Assembly: GCF_017565305.1 (NCBI RefSeq) | Contig: NZ_JAGEKP010000014.1 | Span: forward strand, 62,001-126,000 | Length of the DNA stretch: 64,000 nt | Reading direction: 5' to 3' | From: Leifsonia sp. TF02-11 | GTDB lineage: Bacteria; Actinomycetota; Actinomycetes; Actinomycetales; Microbacteriaceae | In this document: positions 1-7,425 of the stretch, one piece after another | Layout: the number at the start of each line of letters is the position of its first letter | Position numbering within the stretch: position 1 is the stretch's first letter | Translations under genes and position numbers: made by a program | The notes under the pieces: generated by a model | The model's input: only the letters and a program-made list of their open reading frames with translations | The model's database searches: none | Told to the model about the DNA's origin: nothing

Positions 1-54
1 GGACGTCGCCCTCTCACGGCGGTAACGCGGGTTCAAATCCCGCTGGGGTCACCA
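1..54 (+). tRNA. tRNA-Glu(CTC), 3' part (5' part outside window)
   Basis: The anticodon arm has loop CTCTCAC, giving anticodon CTC (Glu, codon GAG), closed by GGCGG. It is followed by a T arm with loop TTCAAAT, a 3' acceptor strand, a discriminator A and an encoded CCA at 52-54. The 5' acceptor and most of the D arm lie before position 1. The T.G pair at the base of the anticodon stem is intact here but becomes A.G in the copy at 4369, so this is the functional gene and the other copy is a duplicated 3' end. It is the integration site of the element that follows. Confidence 0.9.
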
Positions 55-100
55 TCGCCCGCTTCCCTTGAATTTCAAGGGAAGCGGGCTTTTTTCTTAC
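7..100 (+). repeat. attL-type direct repeat (tRNA-Glu 3' end plus terminator)
   Basis: These 94 bases recur exactly at 4369-4462; identity breaks at position 6 (t versus a) and at 101 (t versus c). The repeat covers the anticodon arm, T arm, CCA end and terminator of the tRNA gene. Direct repeats of a tRNA 3' end around a 4.36-kb segment that carries a tyrosine recombinase gene are the standard signature of site-specific integration. Confidence 0.93.
57..97 (+). terminator. Rho-independent terminator of tRNA-Glu
   Basis: A perfect GC-rich stem (GCCCGCTTCCCTTGA with its complement) is followed by six T residues directly after the tRNA CCA end. The same terminator is carried inside the duplicated att repeat at 4419-4459. 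Confidence 0.9.
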
Positions 101-102
101 TC

Positions 103-133
103 GGCAACGGGTAAGTGGCAACACTTTGGCAAC
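103..133 (+). promoter_or_regulatory. Left-end integrase arm-type repeats (GGCAAC x3)
   Basis: GGCAAC occurs at 103-108, 117-122 and 128-133, just inside the left att repeat and within the 3' coding end of the integrase. The last two are 11 bp apart. The same hexamer with the same 11-bp step occurs near the other end (4248, 4259). Short phased direct repeats at both ends of an integrated element are typical arm-binding sites of lambda-type integrases; the role here is inferred. Confidence 0.55.
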
Positions 134-971
134 ATTCGATCTCATAGCTGCGTCATCCGGGGCGATGGCAACGGCGTCCAGGTCATCTTCGAAGAGGTCG
201 GCGTAGACATCGAGGGTGATGCTGGCCGAGGCGTGGCCGAGCATCCGCTGCACAGCTTTGACGTTGGCGCCGGCGGACACGGCGAGGCTCGCCGCTGTAT
301 GCCGCAGCTCGTGAGGTGTCAGCGTCTCGAGCCCGATCGCGGCCGCTGCGGGATCGAACCAGCCGTTTCGGAAGGTGTGATTCCTCAGCCAGATCTTCGT
401 CCGACTACCGTAGAACACGGGATCGTCTCCACTACGGCCTCTGGTCTGCGACCTGAGCGCGTCTACCAAGAAGGCTGGGATGGGGATGGAGCGGTGCTCG
501 TAGTCTTTGGGCGGCTCGATCCGCTGGTAGCCCTTGTCGGCCTCGACGGTCTGCTGGACAGTGAGCCGCTTTCGCGCGAAGTCGATGTCTCGCACACGGA
601 GCCCTGCCAATTCTCCCCAGCGCAGCCCGCAGTACGCCAATGTGAGCACGAGGATGTCGTAGCCGTGCTCCGAGCCCTTGGAGCGGTCGCCAACGGCCTG
701 AGCGAGCGCGGCGACCTGATCGTGGGTGAGATAGCGCTTGATGGCCCGTACGCCTCAATGCTTCCCATGGCACCCCCTACGAAGAATGCACTGATCCACC
801 GACACCACGTCGACCGATTACGTCGTTCTGCATGAGCAGAGTCTTCTCTCGCCACCGGAACGCGCTTGCAGGTGCGAGCCGGCTACACGACTGCGTCGAT
901 CGTGTCCCGTCAACTCGGCGAGAGTGAGGGGCAACAGTCATCTGCGAAACGGGTCTGCCACAATTCCGGTT

Positions 972-1397
972 ATGGACAGCTCTTACCTGGTAGGCGTCGA
1001 GCTTGACGATGACGAGCGACGAATGTTGCGGGCCGCGATGTTGGAATGGATCGGTCCTGCACGCCCCACCCTGCCGCTGGTCATCGCCATGGGGTTCGAC
1101 GGACTGGATACCTTCTCCGATGAGGTCATGCGGCTGCGCTCTGCTCTCGAGCACCGGGCTGCGATGACCGTCCAGGATTGGCATCGCGTCCTGATGGGGG
1201 CCGAGATCGTATTTGTCAGCGATGTAGTGGGTTCAGGCCTCGACTGGCCGATCACGACGGGCTTCAGCGATGCGTCAACGATCGCAATGCTTCGCGCCAT
1301 CCAACGGAAGATGCCCCGTTGGCGTGGCAGCGTCCAGTTCAACATCACCGAGGGCGGACAGGCCGTGATTGCAAACCCGGAACGACCAACGGCGTAG
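972..1397 (+). CDS. Hypothetical protein (element cargo)
   Basis: Unrecognised 141-residue acidic protein, start ATG at 972 (an in-frame upstream extension to 924 is possible; no clear ribosome binding site for either). It reads as a real soluble alpha/beta protein, beginning MDSSYLVGVELDDDERRML with a later hydrophobic AEIVFVSDVVGSG stretch. I see no catalytic motif. It lies inside the tRNA-Glu element, convergent with the integrase remnant. Function unknown. Confidence 0.55.
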   Translation: MDSSYLVGVELDDDERRMLRAAMLEWIGPARPTLPLVIAMGFDGLDTFSDEVMRLRSALEHRAAMTVQDWHRVLMGAEIVFVSDVVGSGLDWPITTGFSDASTIAMLRAIQRKMPRWRGSVQFNITEGGQAVIANPERPTA

Positions 1398-1588
1398 GGT
1401 TTCTTCCAGCCAGGATCCCGCACGCTATGAGGCCTTGCTCCCTGGTCGCACCGTGTTGGAATCCGATCGGCAACGTTCGTCTTGCCGTTCACAGCATCCA
1501 ACCAACGTTGTCTCTCAAGGCTGAGCGCACCGTCGGCCGCCGTGCGATTGCGCATGGCGAAAACGCCGCATGTTGGCCCGATGAATAA

Positions 1589-1798
1589 ACAGCGCTCTGG
1601 AGGTGTCGCCGTGCAGCGCTCCTTGTTGGGGTCGTCGGCGCGAGCGTTGCGCTTGTCCGGCCGTTGGTCGCCGGCCTCTTCGGTCTCCCTGGGTGGGTGC
1701 TGGGGATGGCCGCTCCAGGAGCGGGCGCAGTCATCTTCAGCGCCGGAGGCTTATGGGTGGCTGCGGAGGTTATTCAGCGTCGCGCGATCGCTACATAG
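1589..1798 (+). pseudogene. Hydrophobic ORF without start codon, probable broken membrane protein
   Basis: Between TAA (1586-1588) and TAG (1796-1798) one frame encodes about 69 residues rich in Ala, Val, Leu and Gly (for example ALLVGVVGASVALV and GAGAVIFSAGGLWVAAEV), looking like two transmembrane helices with an Arg-rich tail. No ATG or GTG occurs near its beginning; the first usable codon is a TTG well inside. An ATG in the neighbouring frame at 1581 suggests a possible frameshift. Treated as a possible remnant only. Confidence 0.3.
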
Positions 1799-1983
1799 GT
1801 TTTCGCGACGGAGGTTCATCGATCGGATCGGGAGCAAGACGCACGCTGAGCGATCCGATGATTGCCAACCACCCCCACACAGCTCCGAGCATGGGTAGCA
1901 AATCGCGGCAGAGTTCATCTGAGCTAGCCCGCGACGATCCCCGAGCGTGCGTGCATCCGCTAGCTGGGCGAGCTCCCGGATAC

Positions 1984-2274
1984 CTATCGGGATCGGAGGC
2001 GAATGAAATATACGACAGATGGAATATACCCGATCGCCAGTACGCCGCTGAGGATAAGTAGAGCCCACTCCAACCAACCGATACGTCCGCCACCCGGGAT
2101 GGTCAGCAGCCGAATCAGGAACAGCGTTGCCCAAATCGCCTCAAGGGCTATCGCAAGAGTGAGGCTAGAAGCGGCGACATACCACGGGCGTCTCGTTGGC
2201 AGCTTGAGCACCGGGGCAGGGGTGCCTAGACCCACATGTTCGGTTCCGGACTCGTCATCCGTCATGCCGTCCAC
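1984..2274 (-). CDS. Small two-helix membrane protein (element cargo)
   Basis: 96 residues with a polar N-terminus and two predicted transmembrane helices (WYVAASSLTLAIALEAIWATLFLI and WLEWALLILSGVLAIGYIPSVVYFI), ending in RLRSR. ATG at 2274, with an alternative ATG four codons downstream. No family recognised. It sits alone inside the tRNA-Glu element, transcribed in the direction of the integrase. Function unknown. Confidence 0.5.
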   Translation of the reverse strand: MDGMTDDESGTEHVGLGTPAPVLKLPTRRPWYVAASSLTLAIALEAIWATLFLIRLLTIPGGGRIGWLEWALLILSGVLAIGYIPSVVYFIRLRSR

Positions 2275-2780
2275 CGTACTCGCGGCGGTAGCGCATGGGC
2301 CGTGGTTGGGTGAGTTCGATCGTGATTCTGTGGGTGGCGTAACCCGCGATGAAACGCGTGGTGATTAGGGCTCAACTGCGACGCAAGTTGGGCGGTGCCC
2401 TCACTCAAATTCCCCCGATTTGGCATGCAACCCGGTTTACACGCGACGCCTGTCGTTTCGGGCAGTGTGAAGCGCTCCACATAAAGTGCCTACGTGCATC
2501 GACTTCTCTCTTGGTGTCGTTCCTCTTGGTGTCATTCGCTCTTGGACCCTTTCTCCTTTCGTCGCTCGCTTGTGTCTCCATCCCTTCCTTCCCTCCGTCT
2601 GTCCCTCTCATGTCAGGTCTCGTCTCGTTTCCCTCGCGTTGTCTGTTGCCCCTTCGTTCCGATGCCGAGGCCTGGTCGACCCTCATGAGGGCACCGCGAT
2701 TCGCTGTCCGCCGGTCGCGTGCGACCTCCCGCTCGCAGCGCGCGTGAGGCGGCCCCCGGACAGGGCATCCCGATGCCGCG
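2275..2780. other. Intergenic stretch with strong pyrimidine skew
   Basis: No convincing gene. Positions about 2500-2665 are almost purine-free over long runs on the plus strand (CT-rich, with a repeated TCTTGGTGTC at the beginning), quite unlike the rest of the window. Reading frames here give only Ser/Leu/Pro-rich translations typical of biased noncoding DNA. No terminator or tRNA structure seen. Confidence 0.5.
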
Positions 2781-3971
2781 TTGGTCACCGCTAGCGTTGG
2801 CGAGGTGCCCCGCCTCGTTGCCTTCGCCCAGACCGAGCTCACCACGGACTTCGCGATTCTCCGGGTGAGTCAGCCCGAACGGGACGATGTCCTCGGCTTC
2901 TCCTTCGCGACGACGGCATCAGGGGTAATCAGTCTCGGTCCTGGGAACAAGAACTCTCGTGTAAGCGTCCGGGTGGAGCGTTGGGACTCCCGGCCGCCGA
3001 CCCTTGACGGGTGGGAGGACCTCGACGACATGCCCTTCTTGGAGGTCCCCGGGGCCGGCCCGCTCGTGATCGCCGGCTTCGATCCGGGCGAAACGTCGCT
3101 CGAGATCGATGGTCTAGGGCAGTCTCGGGTGCAGGTGTACGCAAACGGGCGTCACCGGTACCATTACGGCTCGCCCGTCGACGTCGATACGCTGCCGCCC
3201 GAGCAATGGTTGCTGCGCCTCTACCCCTCTGACGACGCCGATCCGCTCGTTGGCGGGCCTCGGAGAAACGCGGGCGACGGGGGACTGAGATCCTTACCGA
3301 CGAACCTCTGGAACGCTGTGCTGCGCAACCTGCGCAGCACGGGGTGGAGTGATCTGCTGTTCCAAAGCGCGTTCGGAACGCTCGAGCAGGCGCTCTGGTC
3401 TGCGGGAGGTCCGGTTCCGCGATCGGAACTGGCGGCGTTAATGGTAGGGCACATGCGGCCCGGCAAGAAGGGTGGCCTGGACTCCGAATCGCGATGGCTT
3501 GGATACGCGCCCGTGCGTCACGAGGAACCGGACGTCCTCGCCTCACTGACCGGCCGACACTTCACGGTAACGGTGGGGGACGCGATCGACGCCGTGCTGG
3601 AACTTGGACTGCTGCTGATCGAACGGCGCGGTGGCGAACAACTGCTTCTGATCAACCCCGCGCCAGAGCCGGCGTGGGAGCGCATCGAGATGTCGGGTGA
3701 ACGCCTGCGGCACGCGCGGCTCCGCGCGGGCCGCGACCACGATGAGATTGCGACCGACCTCATCGCTGCTATCGCCTGGTGCGGCGAGGCGGGCCTCACC
3801 GCCACGCCTCGACAGATGGCCATCCGTTGGGCGGCGAGTGTAAACGAGGTAGTCGGTGGTCTGCGAATCCTCGGCGGCGGGGGCCAGCTGGAACCGGGCA
3901 ACAACATCGAGTTCGACTCGGAATTCGATCCCGACGAACCCCTCACCCTGCGTCGGAAGTCGACCTCGTAG
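2781..3971 (+). CDS. Hypothetical two-domain protein, main cargo of the tRNA-Glu element
   Basis: About 396 residues. Residues 1-165 look like a beta-sandwich: alternating strands with VRVERWDSRPP, a Gly-rich turn and PPEQWLLRLYPSDD, a pattern seen in small actinobacterial hypothetical proteins. The remainder is helical (LWNAVLRNLRSTGWSDLLFQSAFGTLEQALWSAG and a winged-helix-like PRSELAALMVGH), followed by a charged C-terminus with FDSEFDPDEPLTLRR. Start uncertain: TTG at 2781 or GTG at 2805, neither with a strong ribosome binding site. No catalytic motif recognised; function unknown. Largest intact gene of the element, so the best candidate for its selected trait. Confidence 0.7.
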   Translation: MVTASVGEVPRLVAFAQTELTTDFAILRVSQPERDDVLGFSFATTASGVISLGPGNKNSRVSVRVERWDSRPPTLDGWEDLDDMPFLEVPGAGPLVIAGFDPGETSLEIDGLGQSRVQVYANGRHRYHYGSPVDVDTLPPEQWLLRLYPSDDADPLVGGPRRNAGDGGLRSLPTNLWNAVLRNLRSTGWSDLLFQSAFGTLEQALWSAGGPVPRSELAALMVGHMRPGKKGGLDSESRWLGYAPVRHEEPDVLASLTGRHFTVTVGDAIDAVLELGLLLIERRGGEQLLLINPAPEPAWERIEMSGERLRHARLRAGRDHDEIATDLIAAIAWCGEAGLTATPRQMAIRWAASVNEVVGGLRILGGGGQLEPGNNIEFDSEFDPDEPLTLRRKSTS

Positions 3972-4368
3972 GGTGCCGTGCTGTCGAACGGTCGGGCACG
4001 TAATTGGACATCTCATGCAGTGCTCAAGCCCGGTTGGCCTCGGGCTCAGCGTGAGACCAACGGTCGCACTTCCCGCGCACAGCAGCGTTGCTCCCTGAGC
4101 ATCCGCCTCAAGGGTGCAGCTTTGCTGCATCGCGAAGCGACGCGCGGCGCCCTTGACCCGGACGCTCAGGAAGCAATCACTAGCTGTGGGTCTGTCGGAT
4201 CAAGAGGGCATTCGGGGGCAGGCCCCACGCGGCACTCCTGGCGATGTGGCAACAAAATGGCAACAACCGAGCGAGGATTCGTATCGTTTGCGTGATTTAC
4301 CGTGATCGCGGATCCCGCTAATTCACTGGGATCGCGGGCTCCTGTGCCCAAAGTCTCGTCGTGCCTGA
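3972..4368. other. Right end of the element, noncoding
   Basis: No gene supported. Contains two GGCAAC repeats at 4248-4264 (see separate entry) and a short AT-richer stretch (CGTGATTTACCGTGATCGCGG) before the right att repeat. Small ORFs here have no coding character. Confidence 0.5.
4248..4264 (+). promoter_or_regulatory. Right-end integrase arm-type repeats (GGCAAC x2)
   Basis: GGCAAC at 4248-4253 and 4259-4264, 11 bp apart and in the same orientation as the three copies at the left end. Placed about 105 bp inside the right att repeat; inferred integrase arm sites. Confidence 0.5.
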
Positions 4369-4462
4369 CGCCCTCTCACGGCGGTAACGCGGGTTCAAAT
4401 CCCGCTGGGGTCACCATCGCCCGCTTCCCTTGAATTTCAAGGGAAGCGGGCTTTTTTCTTAC
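4369..4462 (+). repeat. attR-type direct repeat (duplicate tRNA-Glu 3' end)
   Basis: Exact 94-base copy of 7-100. The sequence upstream of 4369 cannot complete a tRNA cloverleaf and breaks the last anticodon-stem pair, so this is a residual att site, not a tRNA gene. Its last bases include the stop codon of the downstream minus-strand gene (4459-4461). Confidence 0.9.
4419..4459 (+). terminator. Duplicated tRNA terminator in attR
   Basis: Same perfect stem and T6 run as at 57-97. On the minus strand the hairpin lies immediately beyond the 3' end of the gene at 4459-5328 and could serve it too. Confidence 0.7.
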
Positions 4463-5328
4463 CCGGGCGCCACCCCACTAGCATCCACGCTGTGCAGGCC
4501 GTGCCACACGTCGTAAAGCCGAGGCTTTCTGAGCATTGCCGCAACCTGCATCCGGGTGATGGCAGCGTCGCGGGGGAGTAGCTGCGGAAGCAGGGTGTCC
4601 GCCAGATGAAGTAGGCCGACAGGGCTTCGTCGCAGCAGCACGCCCACGATCGGGGACAGCAGCATCACAGTGAAGAGGGTCACGACGGCGGTCGTCACCA
4701 TCGTGTGCGTCGATGGTCCCGGCGCAACGAGCGCGGCCACGCCGACGATTCCCGCGGCGGCACACACCGCGATCAGCACGCCGAGGACGACGTTCCGCAC
4801 GATCACGACGCGGGCATATCGCGACGCGACGGCGGGGCCGAACCGATCGATGCGTTCCCGACGGGTGCCCGGCCGATTGCGGGCGGCGATGAACAGTTGC
4901 GCGAGCCGATTGCGCTCGTCCAGCTCGTCGACGGGGATCACACGCCATCCGCGGCGCTCCACCAAGCGTCGGAGGCGGGCCGGGCTCGCCGCCTCACCCG
5001 CCGCTCGCCCGAGACGCACCCTGGCGCCCTGCTCGTCGACAAGCTGCCGAACCGCCAAGGCGGCCGCGACCCGGGCGTGACGCCGGGCTGCGGAGAACCC
5101 TGCGATCGCACCCGCCCACAGCAGGATGCCCGCGAGGATCACGAACGCGTCGAGGGGACCCCATGGATCCTGCTCCGTCGGGGAAGAACGCAGTCCGACG
5201 GCCAACCGGATCAGCGGGAAGACGCCGACGCCGAGGCTCGTGAACGCGGCGACGGTCAGGCACCGTGCACGACGCTGGTGCCAGCCGACATCCTCCAGAA
5301 GGAGCGCCAGTGCGCCCGCATCGCCCAT
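4459..5328 (-). CDS. Integral membrane protein, unknown function
   Basis: 289 residues from ATG at 5328 (MGDAGALALLLEDVGW); the frame stays open further upstream but that stretch has no coding character. Four predicted transmembrane helices in two pairs: about residues 20-40 and 57-75, then about 183-205 and 213-235. The pairs are separated by a charged cytoplasmic segment (RRLVERRGWRVIPVDELDERNRL). The C-terminus is soluble. The stop codon TAA lies inside the attR repeat, so the element inserted right next to the gene's 3' end. No family recognised. Confidence 0.7.
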   Translation of the reverse strand: MGDAGALALLLEDVGWHQRRARCLTVAAFTSLGVGVFPLIRLAVGLRSSPTEQDPWGPLDAFVILAGILLWAGAIAGFSAARRHARVAAALAVRQLVDEQGARVRLGRAAGEAASPARLRRLVERRGWRVIPVDELDERNRLAQLFIAARNRPGTRRERIDRFGPAVASRYARVVIVRNVVLGVLIAVCAAAGIVGVAALVAPGPSTHTMVTTAVVTLFTVMLLSPIVGVLLRRSPVGLLHLADTLLPQLLPRDAAITRMQVAAMLRKPRLYDVWHGLHSVDASGVAPG

Positions 5329-5655
5329 GCCGTCAGTGTAGTGACGGTCGTCGGCGGCTCTGTCTGCCACGTCCCGTGGGGTGTTGCCGGCCGAGAGGCG
5401 CCGATCACGATTGCCGGCCTCTGCGTGACACTGCGGAGCGACATCGCGTGCAGCGCGCACCGGGTCAGGAGGGGGCCGTGGTGATGGAGTCGTCGACCTT
5501 CGGCAGGCCGAGAGGCTTCTCTCACAGCTGCGGCCCGGCGCAACCTACGTCATGCAGTTTGCCGGAACGGGAGGATTGCCTGAACTCGTGCGCGCCACGC
5601 CCGCGCAAAAGCGGGACCCGCGCGGGTGCACTGAGGAGACGGCGGGGTCGCCGGC
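5329..5655. other. Intergenic region without a supported gene
   Basis: 327 bp between two minus-strand genes. One plus frame around 5490-5650 reads plausibly (LSQLRPGATYVMQFAGTGGLPELVRATP) but has no start signal or matching length; it may be a gene remnant. Promoter elements of the membrane protein probably lie at its left edge. Confidence 0.4.
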
Positions 5656-6456
5656 TCAGCCCGCGGACTGCGTACGCCGGTACGTGCTCGGGGTGAAACC
5701 GAGCGTCGCGCGGAAATCGTTCGTTAGGTGTGCGTGGTCGGCGTAGCCCAGCTCGTGTGCGAGTGCGGTCAGATCGAGGCTCGGATCGGCCCGGAGCTGT
5801 TCCGCCGCCTCCTGCAGTCGCCTGCGCCGGATCAGGGCGGCGGGCGGAAGGCCGACGTGGGTGGCCGCCAGGCGTTGCAGCGTCCGCGTGGACACGTGGA
5901 GGCGAGCGGCGAGGTCGGGGACGGTCAGCAGCGCCGGATCGGCCTCGACGAGCTCGACCATGCGGTTCGCGAGGACCCCCTCGTCGGTCGGCTCGCCCAG
6001 CCGCTCCCGCAGCCAGGCGGTGAAGGCCGAGATCGCGGCGACACGACGCTGCCCGGGAGCCGCGCCGCTCTCCATCGCCGCACGGACGACCGCGGCCAGC
6101 TCGGGATGGTCGACCCGTCGATAGTCGTCACGGAGAGCTGTCGCGTCGCCGACCAGCTCCGGAACGGCCGCGGGGCGCAGCAGCGCGCCGACCGCCCAGC
6201 CCGTGCCCGACAGGTCGCGGTACGACGCGCGGGTGGTCGGGCCGGAGATCGCCACCGTGCCGCCCTCGACCACGAGATTGCACGCCGGGAAGCCCACGAC
6301 GTGTTGGCGGGAGGCGCGACCCGGTTCGATGTCCCACTCCGGAATCCAGAACCAGCGCACGAACACCGCGAAGTCGCCCGCCACTGGCTCGCGATGGAAG
6401 GTCGGCAGCCGCGCCGGATAGAGCACTCCGCGTGTCGAAGGGGGATCGACGGTCAC
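5656..6456 (-). CDS. AraC-family transcriptional regulator
   Basis: 266 residues. Residues 1-130 form an N-terminal sensing domain of the kind found in short AraC regulators (PTFHREPVAGDFAVFVRWFWIPEW and LVVEGGTVAISGPTT). Residues about 165-262 form the double helix-turn-helix AraC domain: LTVPDLAARLHVSTRTLQRLAATHVGLPPAALIRRRRL, then LTALAHELGYADHAHLTNDFRATLGFTPSTYRR. Divergent from the VOC gene at 6531 with 74 bp between starts, so that gene is a likely target. Ligand unknown. Confidence 0.88.
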   Translation of the reverse strand: MTVDPPSTRGVLYPARLPTFHREPVAGDFAVFVRWFWIPEWDIEPGRASRQHVVGFPACNLVVEGGTVAISGPTTRASYRDLSGTGWAVGALLRPAAVPELVGDATALRDDYRRVDHPELAAVVRAAMESGAAPGQRRVAAISAFTAWLRERLGEPTDEGVLANRMVELVEADPALLTVPDLAARLHVSTRTLQRLAATHVGLPPAALIRRRRLQEAAEQLRADPSLDLTALAHELGYADHAHLTNDFRATLGFTPSTYRRTQSAG

Positions 6457-6518
6457 GCGTTCACCCTATCCGCCCCCACCTGGCGCGAATCTTCAAGCCG
6501 GGCTCCCGGACAGGTCCG

Positions 6519-6524
6519 TAGATT
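6519..6524 (+). promoter_or_regulatory. -10 hexamer TAGATT, leaderless promoter of the VOC gene
   Basis: TAGATT ends 6 nt before the ATG at 6531 and there is no purine-rich ribosome binding site, the arrangement expected for a leaderless transcript. Confidence 0.5.
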
Positions 6525-6530
6525 CGGCCC

Positions 6531-7019
6531 ATGACGACAGCAGCACACGGCGAGTACACCGACCACGGCACCCCGATGGGCGCCAGCAGCATCACCCCGT
6601 TCCTCGTGATCCCGAACGCCCGCGACGCCATCGGCTTCTACCGCGACGTGTTCGGTGCCCGCGTGGTGGACGTGACGGAGCAGGGCGGTCTGGTGGCCCA
6701 CGCCGTCCTCGACTTCGGGCACGGACTGCTCCAGCTGGGCGAGCCGATCCCCGACTACCACCTCGTCGCTCCGCCCGCGGGCGACGACGACTGCTACTCG
6801 CTCGGCCTCTATGTGCCCGACGTGGATGCGGTGGTCGCAGCGGCCGAGGCCGCGGGAGCGACCGTCCGCGAGCCCGTCGCGGACTTCGTCTCCGGCGACC
6901 GGTACGCCAGCATCCGCGATCCGTACGGCATCCGCTGGTCGATCATGACCCGCGTCGAGGACCTCTCCGAGGAGGAGAGTGCCCGTCGCGTCGCCGAGTG
7001 GGCGGCGACGCTGGGGTGA
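6531..7019 (+). CDS. VOC (glyoxalase/bleomycin-resistance fold) family protein
   Basis: 162 residues with the VOC fold: ITPFLVIPNARDAIGFYRDVFGARVVD at residues 20-46 and the second module LGLYVPDVDAVVAAAEAAGATVREP around 90-114, followed by RYASIRDPYGIRWSIMTRV. PhnB/YdeI-like lactoylglutathione-lyase relatives share this pattern. Substrate cannot be predicted; proteins of this type include glyoxalases, dioxygenases and antibiotic-binding proteins. Divergent from the AraC regulator, suggesting joint control. Confidence 0.85.
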   Translation: MTTAAHGEYTDHGTPMGASSITPFLVIPNARDAIGFYRDVFGARVVDVTEQGGLVAHAVLDFGHGLLQLGEPIPDYHLVAPPAGDDDCYSLGLYVPDVDAVVAAAEAAGATVREPVADFVSGDRYASIRDPYGIRWSIMTRVEDLSEEESARRVAEWAATLG

Positions 7020-7029
7020 GCCGCGGCCG

Positions 7030-7242
7030 TCACGGCAGCCACTCCTCCGGATACCGGTCGCGGATCCGCTCGGCGAAGTAGCGCCCTGCGGACTCCGCGT
7101 CCGCCAGTTCCCGCCAGACGTGCGGCGGCACCAGCCGGTAGCGGTAGACGCCGCCGCCGGCGAATTCGATCTCCAGCACCGCGGTCTCCGGCTCGTACCC
7201 GGCCGACACGATCGCGGTGCTGTCGAATCTCACGCGTCGCAT
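7030..7242 (-). CDS. KTSC-domain small protein
   Basis: 70 residues from ATG at 7242: MRRVRFDSTAIVSAGYEPET, then LEIEFAGGGVYRYRLVPPHVWRELADAESAGRYFAERIRDRYPEEWL. The single small beta-alpha fold with Y-x-Y and a late F-A-x-x-I-R matches the KTSC domain, a short domain also found at the C-terminus of lysyl-tRNA-synthetase-like proteins. Function unknown. The longer frame extending to 8421 is a shadow of terC. Convergent with the VOC gene, with a 10-bp gap. Confidence 0.75.
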   Translation of the reverse strand: MRRVRFDSTAIVSAGYEPETAVLEIEFAGGGVYRYRLVPPHVWRELADAESAGRYFAERIRDRYPEEWLP

Positions 7243-7280
7243 GGGCCGGACCATACACCCCGACCCGGTAGAATGGAGGT

Positions 7281-7390
7281 CTGCGAAGGGGAGTATCCCG
7301 AAGGAGCCGAACGGTTCCGCGCTGTGAACGTCATCACGGTCCGTCTGGGCCCGGGCACAGCGGCACCGAAGAGTGTGGGAGAGACTTTCG
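7281..7390 (+). ncRNA. yybP-ykoY manganese riboswitch
   Basis: The leader of the TerC gene contains the conserved 5' block GAAGGGGAGTA (7285-7295), an internal GTCATCACGG element (7329-7338) and the closing block GGGAGAGACTTTC (7377-7389). These match the yybP-ykoY (Mn2+-sensing) RNA class, which usually precedes TerC/MntP-type membrane proteins. The start codon lies 36 nt after it with a separate ribosome binding site. Inferred to raise TerC expression when Mn2+ is high. Confidence 0.8.
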
Positions 7391-7425
7391 GGTCCGTCGT
7401 GCACCCCTTCGAAAGGTTCTCTCCG

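Larger units (their letters stand above)
14..754 (-). pseudogene. Tyrosine recombinase (integrase), N-terminally truncated
   Basis: Site-specific tyrosine recombinase catalytic domain. The first Arg (GLRWGEL), HELRH, GHAS and the nucleophile Tyr (LDVYADL) are all visible, so the active-site set is complete. The frame opens after a TGA at 755-757 with RAIKRYLTHDQVAAL, the usual beginning of the catalytic domain. The roughly 150-residue N-terminal arm and core-binding domains are absent and I see no remnant in other frames upstream. The only start-like codon is GTG at 649 (211 residues). The last residues (MVTPAGFEPALPP) are encoded by the tRNA-Glu 3' end read backwards, so the gene spans the crossover site. 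Probably inactive alone; the GTG-initiated fragment may still be made. Confidence 0.75.

Noticed and set aside
68-835. 255-codon plus-strand frame over the integrase
   Set aside because: Antisense to recognisable recombinase motifs and begins in the tRNA terminator.
4369-4415. A second tRNA-Glu gene
   Set aside because: Only the 3' part is present; upstream sequence cannot form the acceptor and D arms, and the base pair at the bottom of the anticodon stem is lost. It is a duplicated att site.
6979-7425. Upstream extension of the TerC protein
   Set aside because: The stretch before TTG 7426 overlaps the VOC and KTSC genes and the riboswitch, and has no membrane or signal character.
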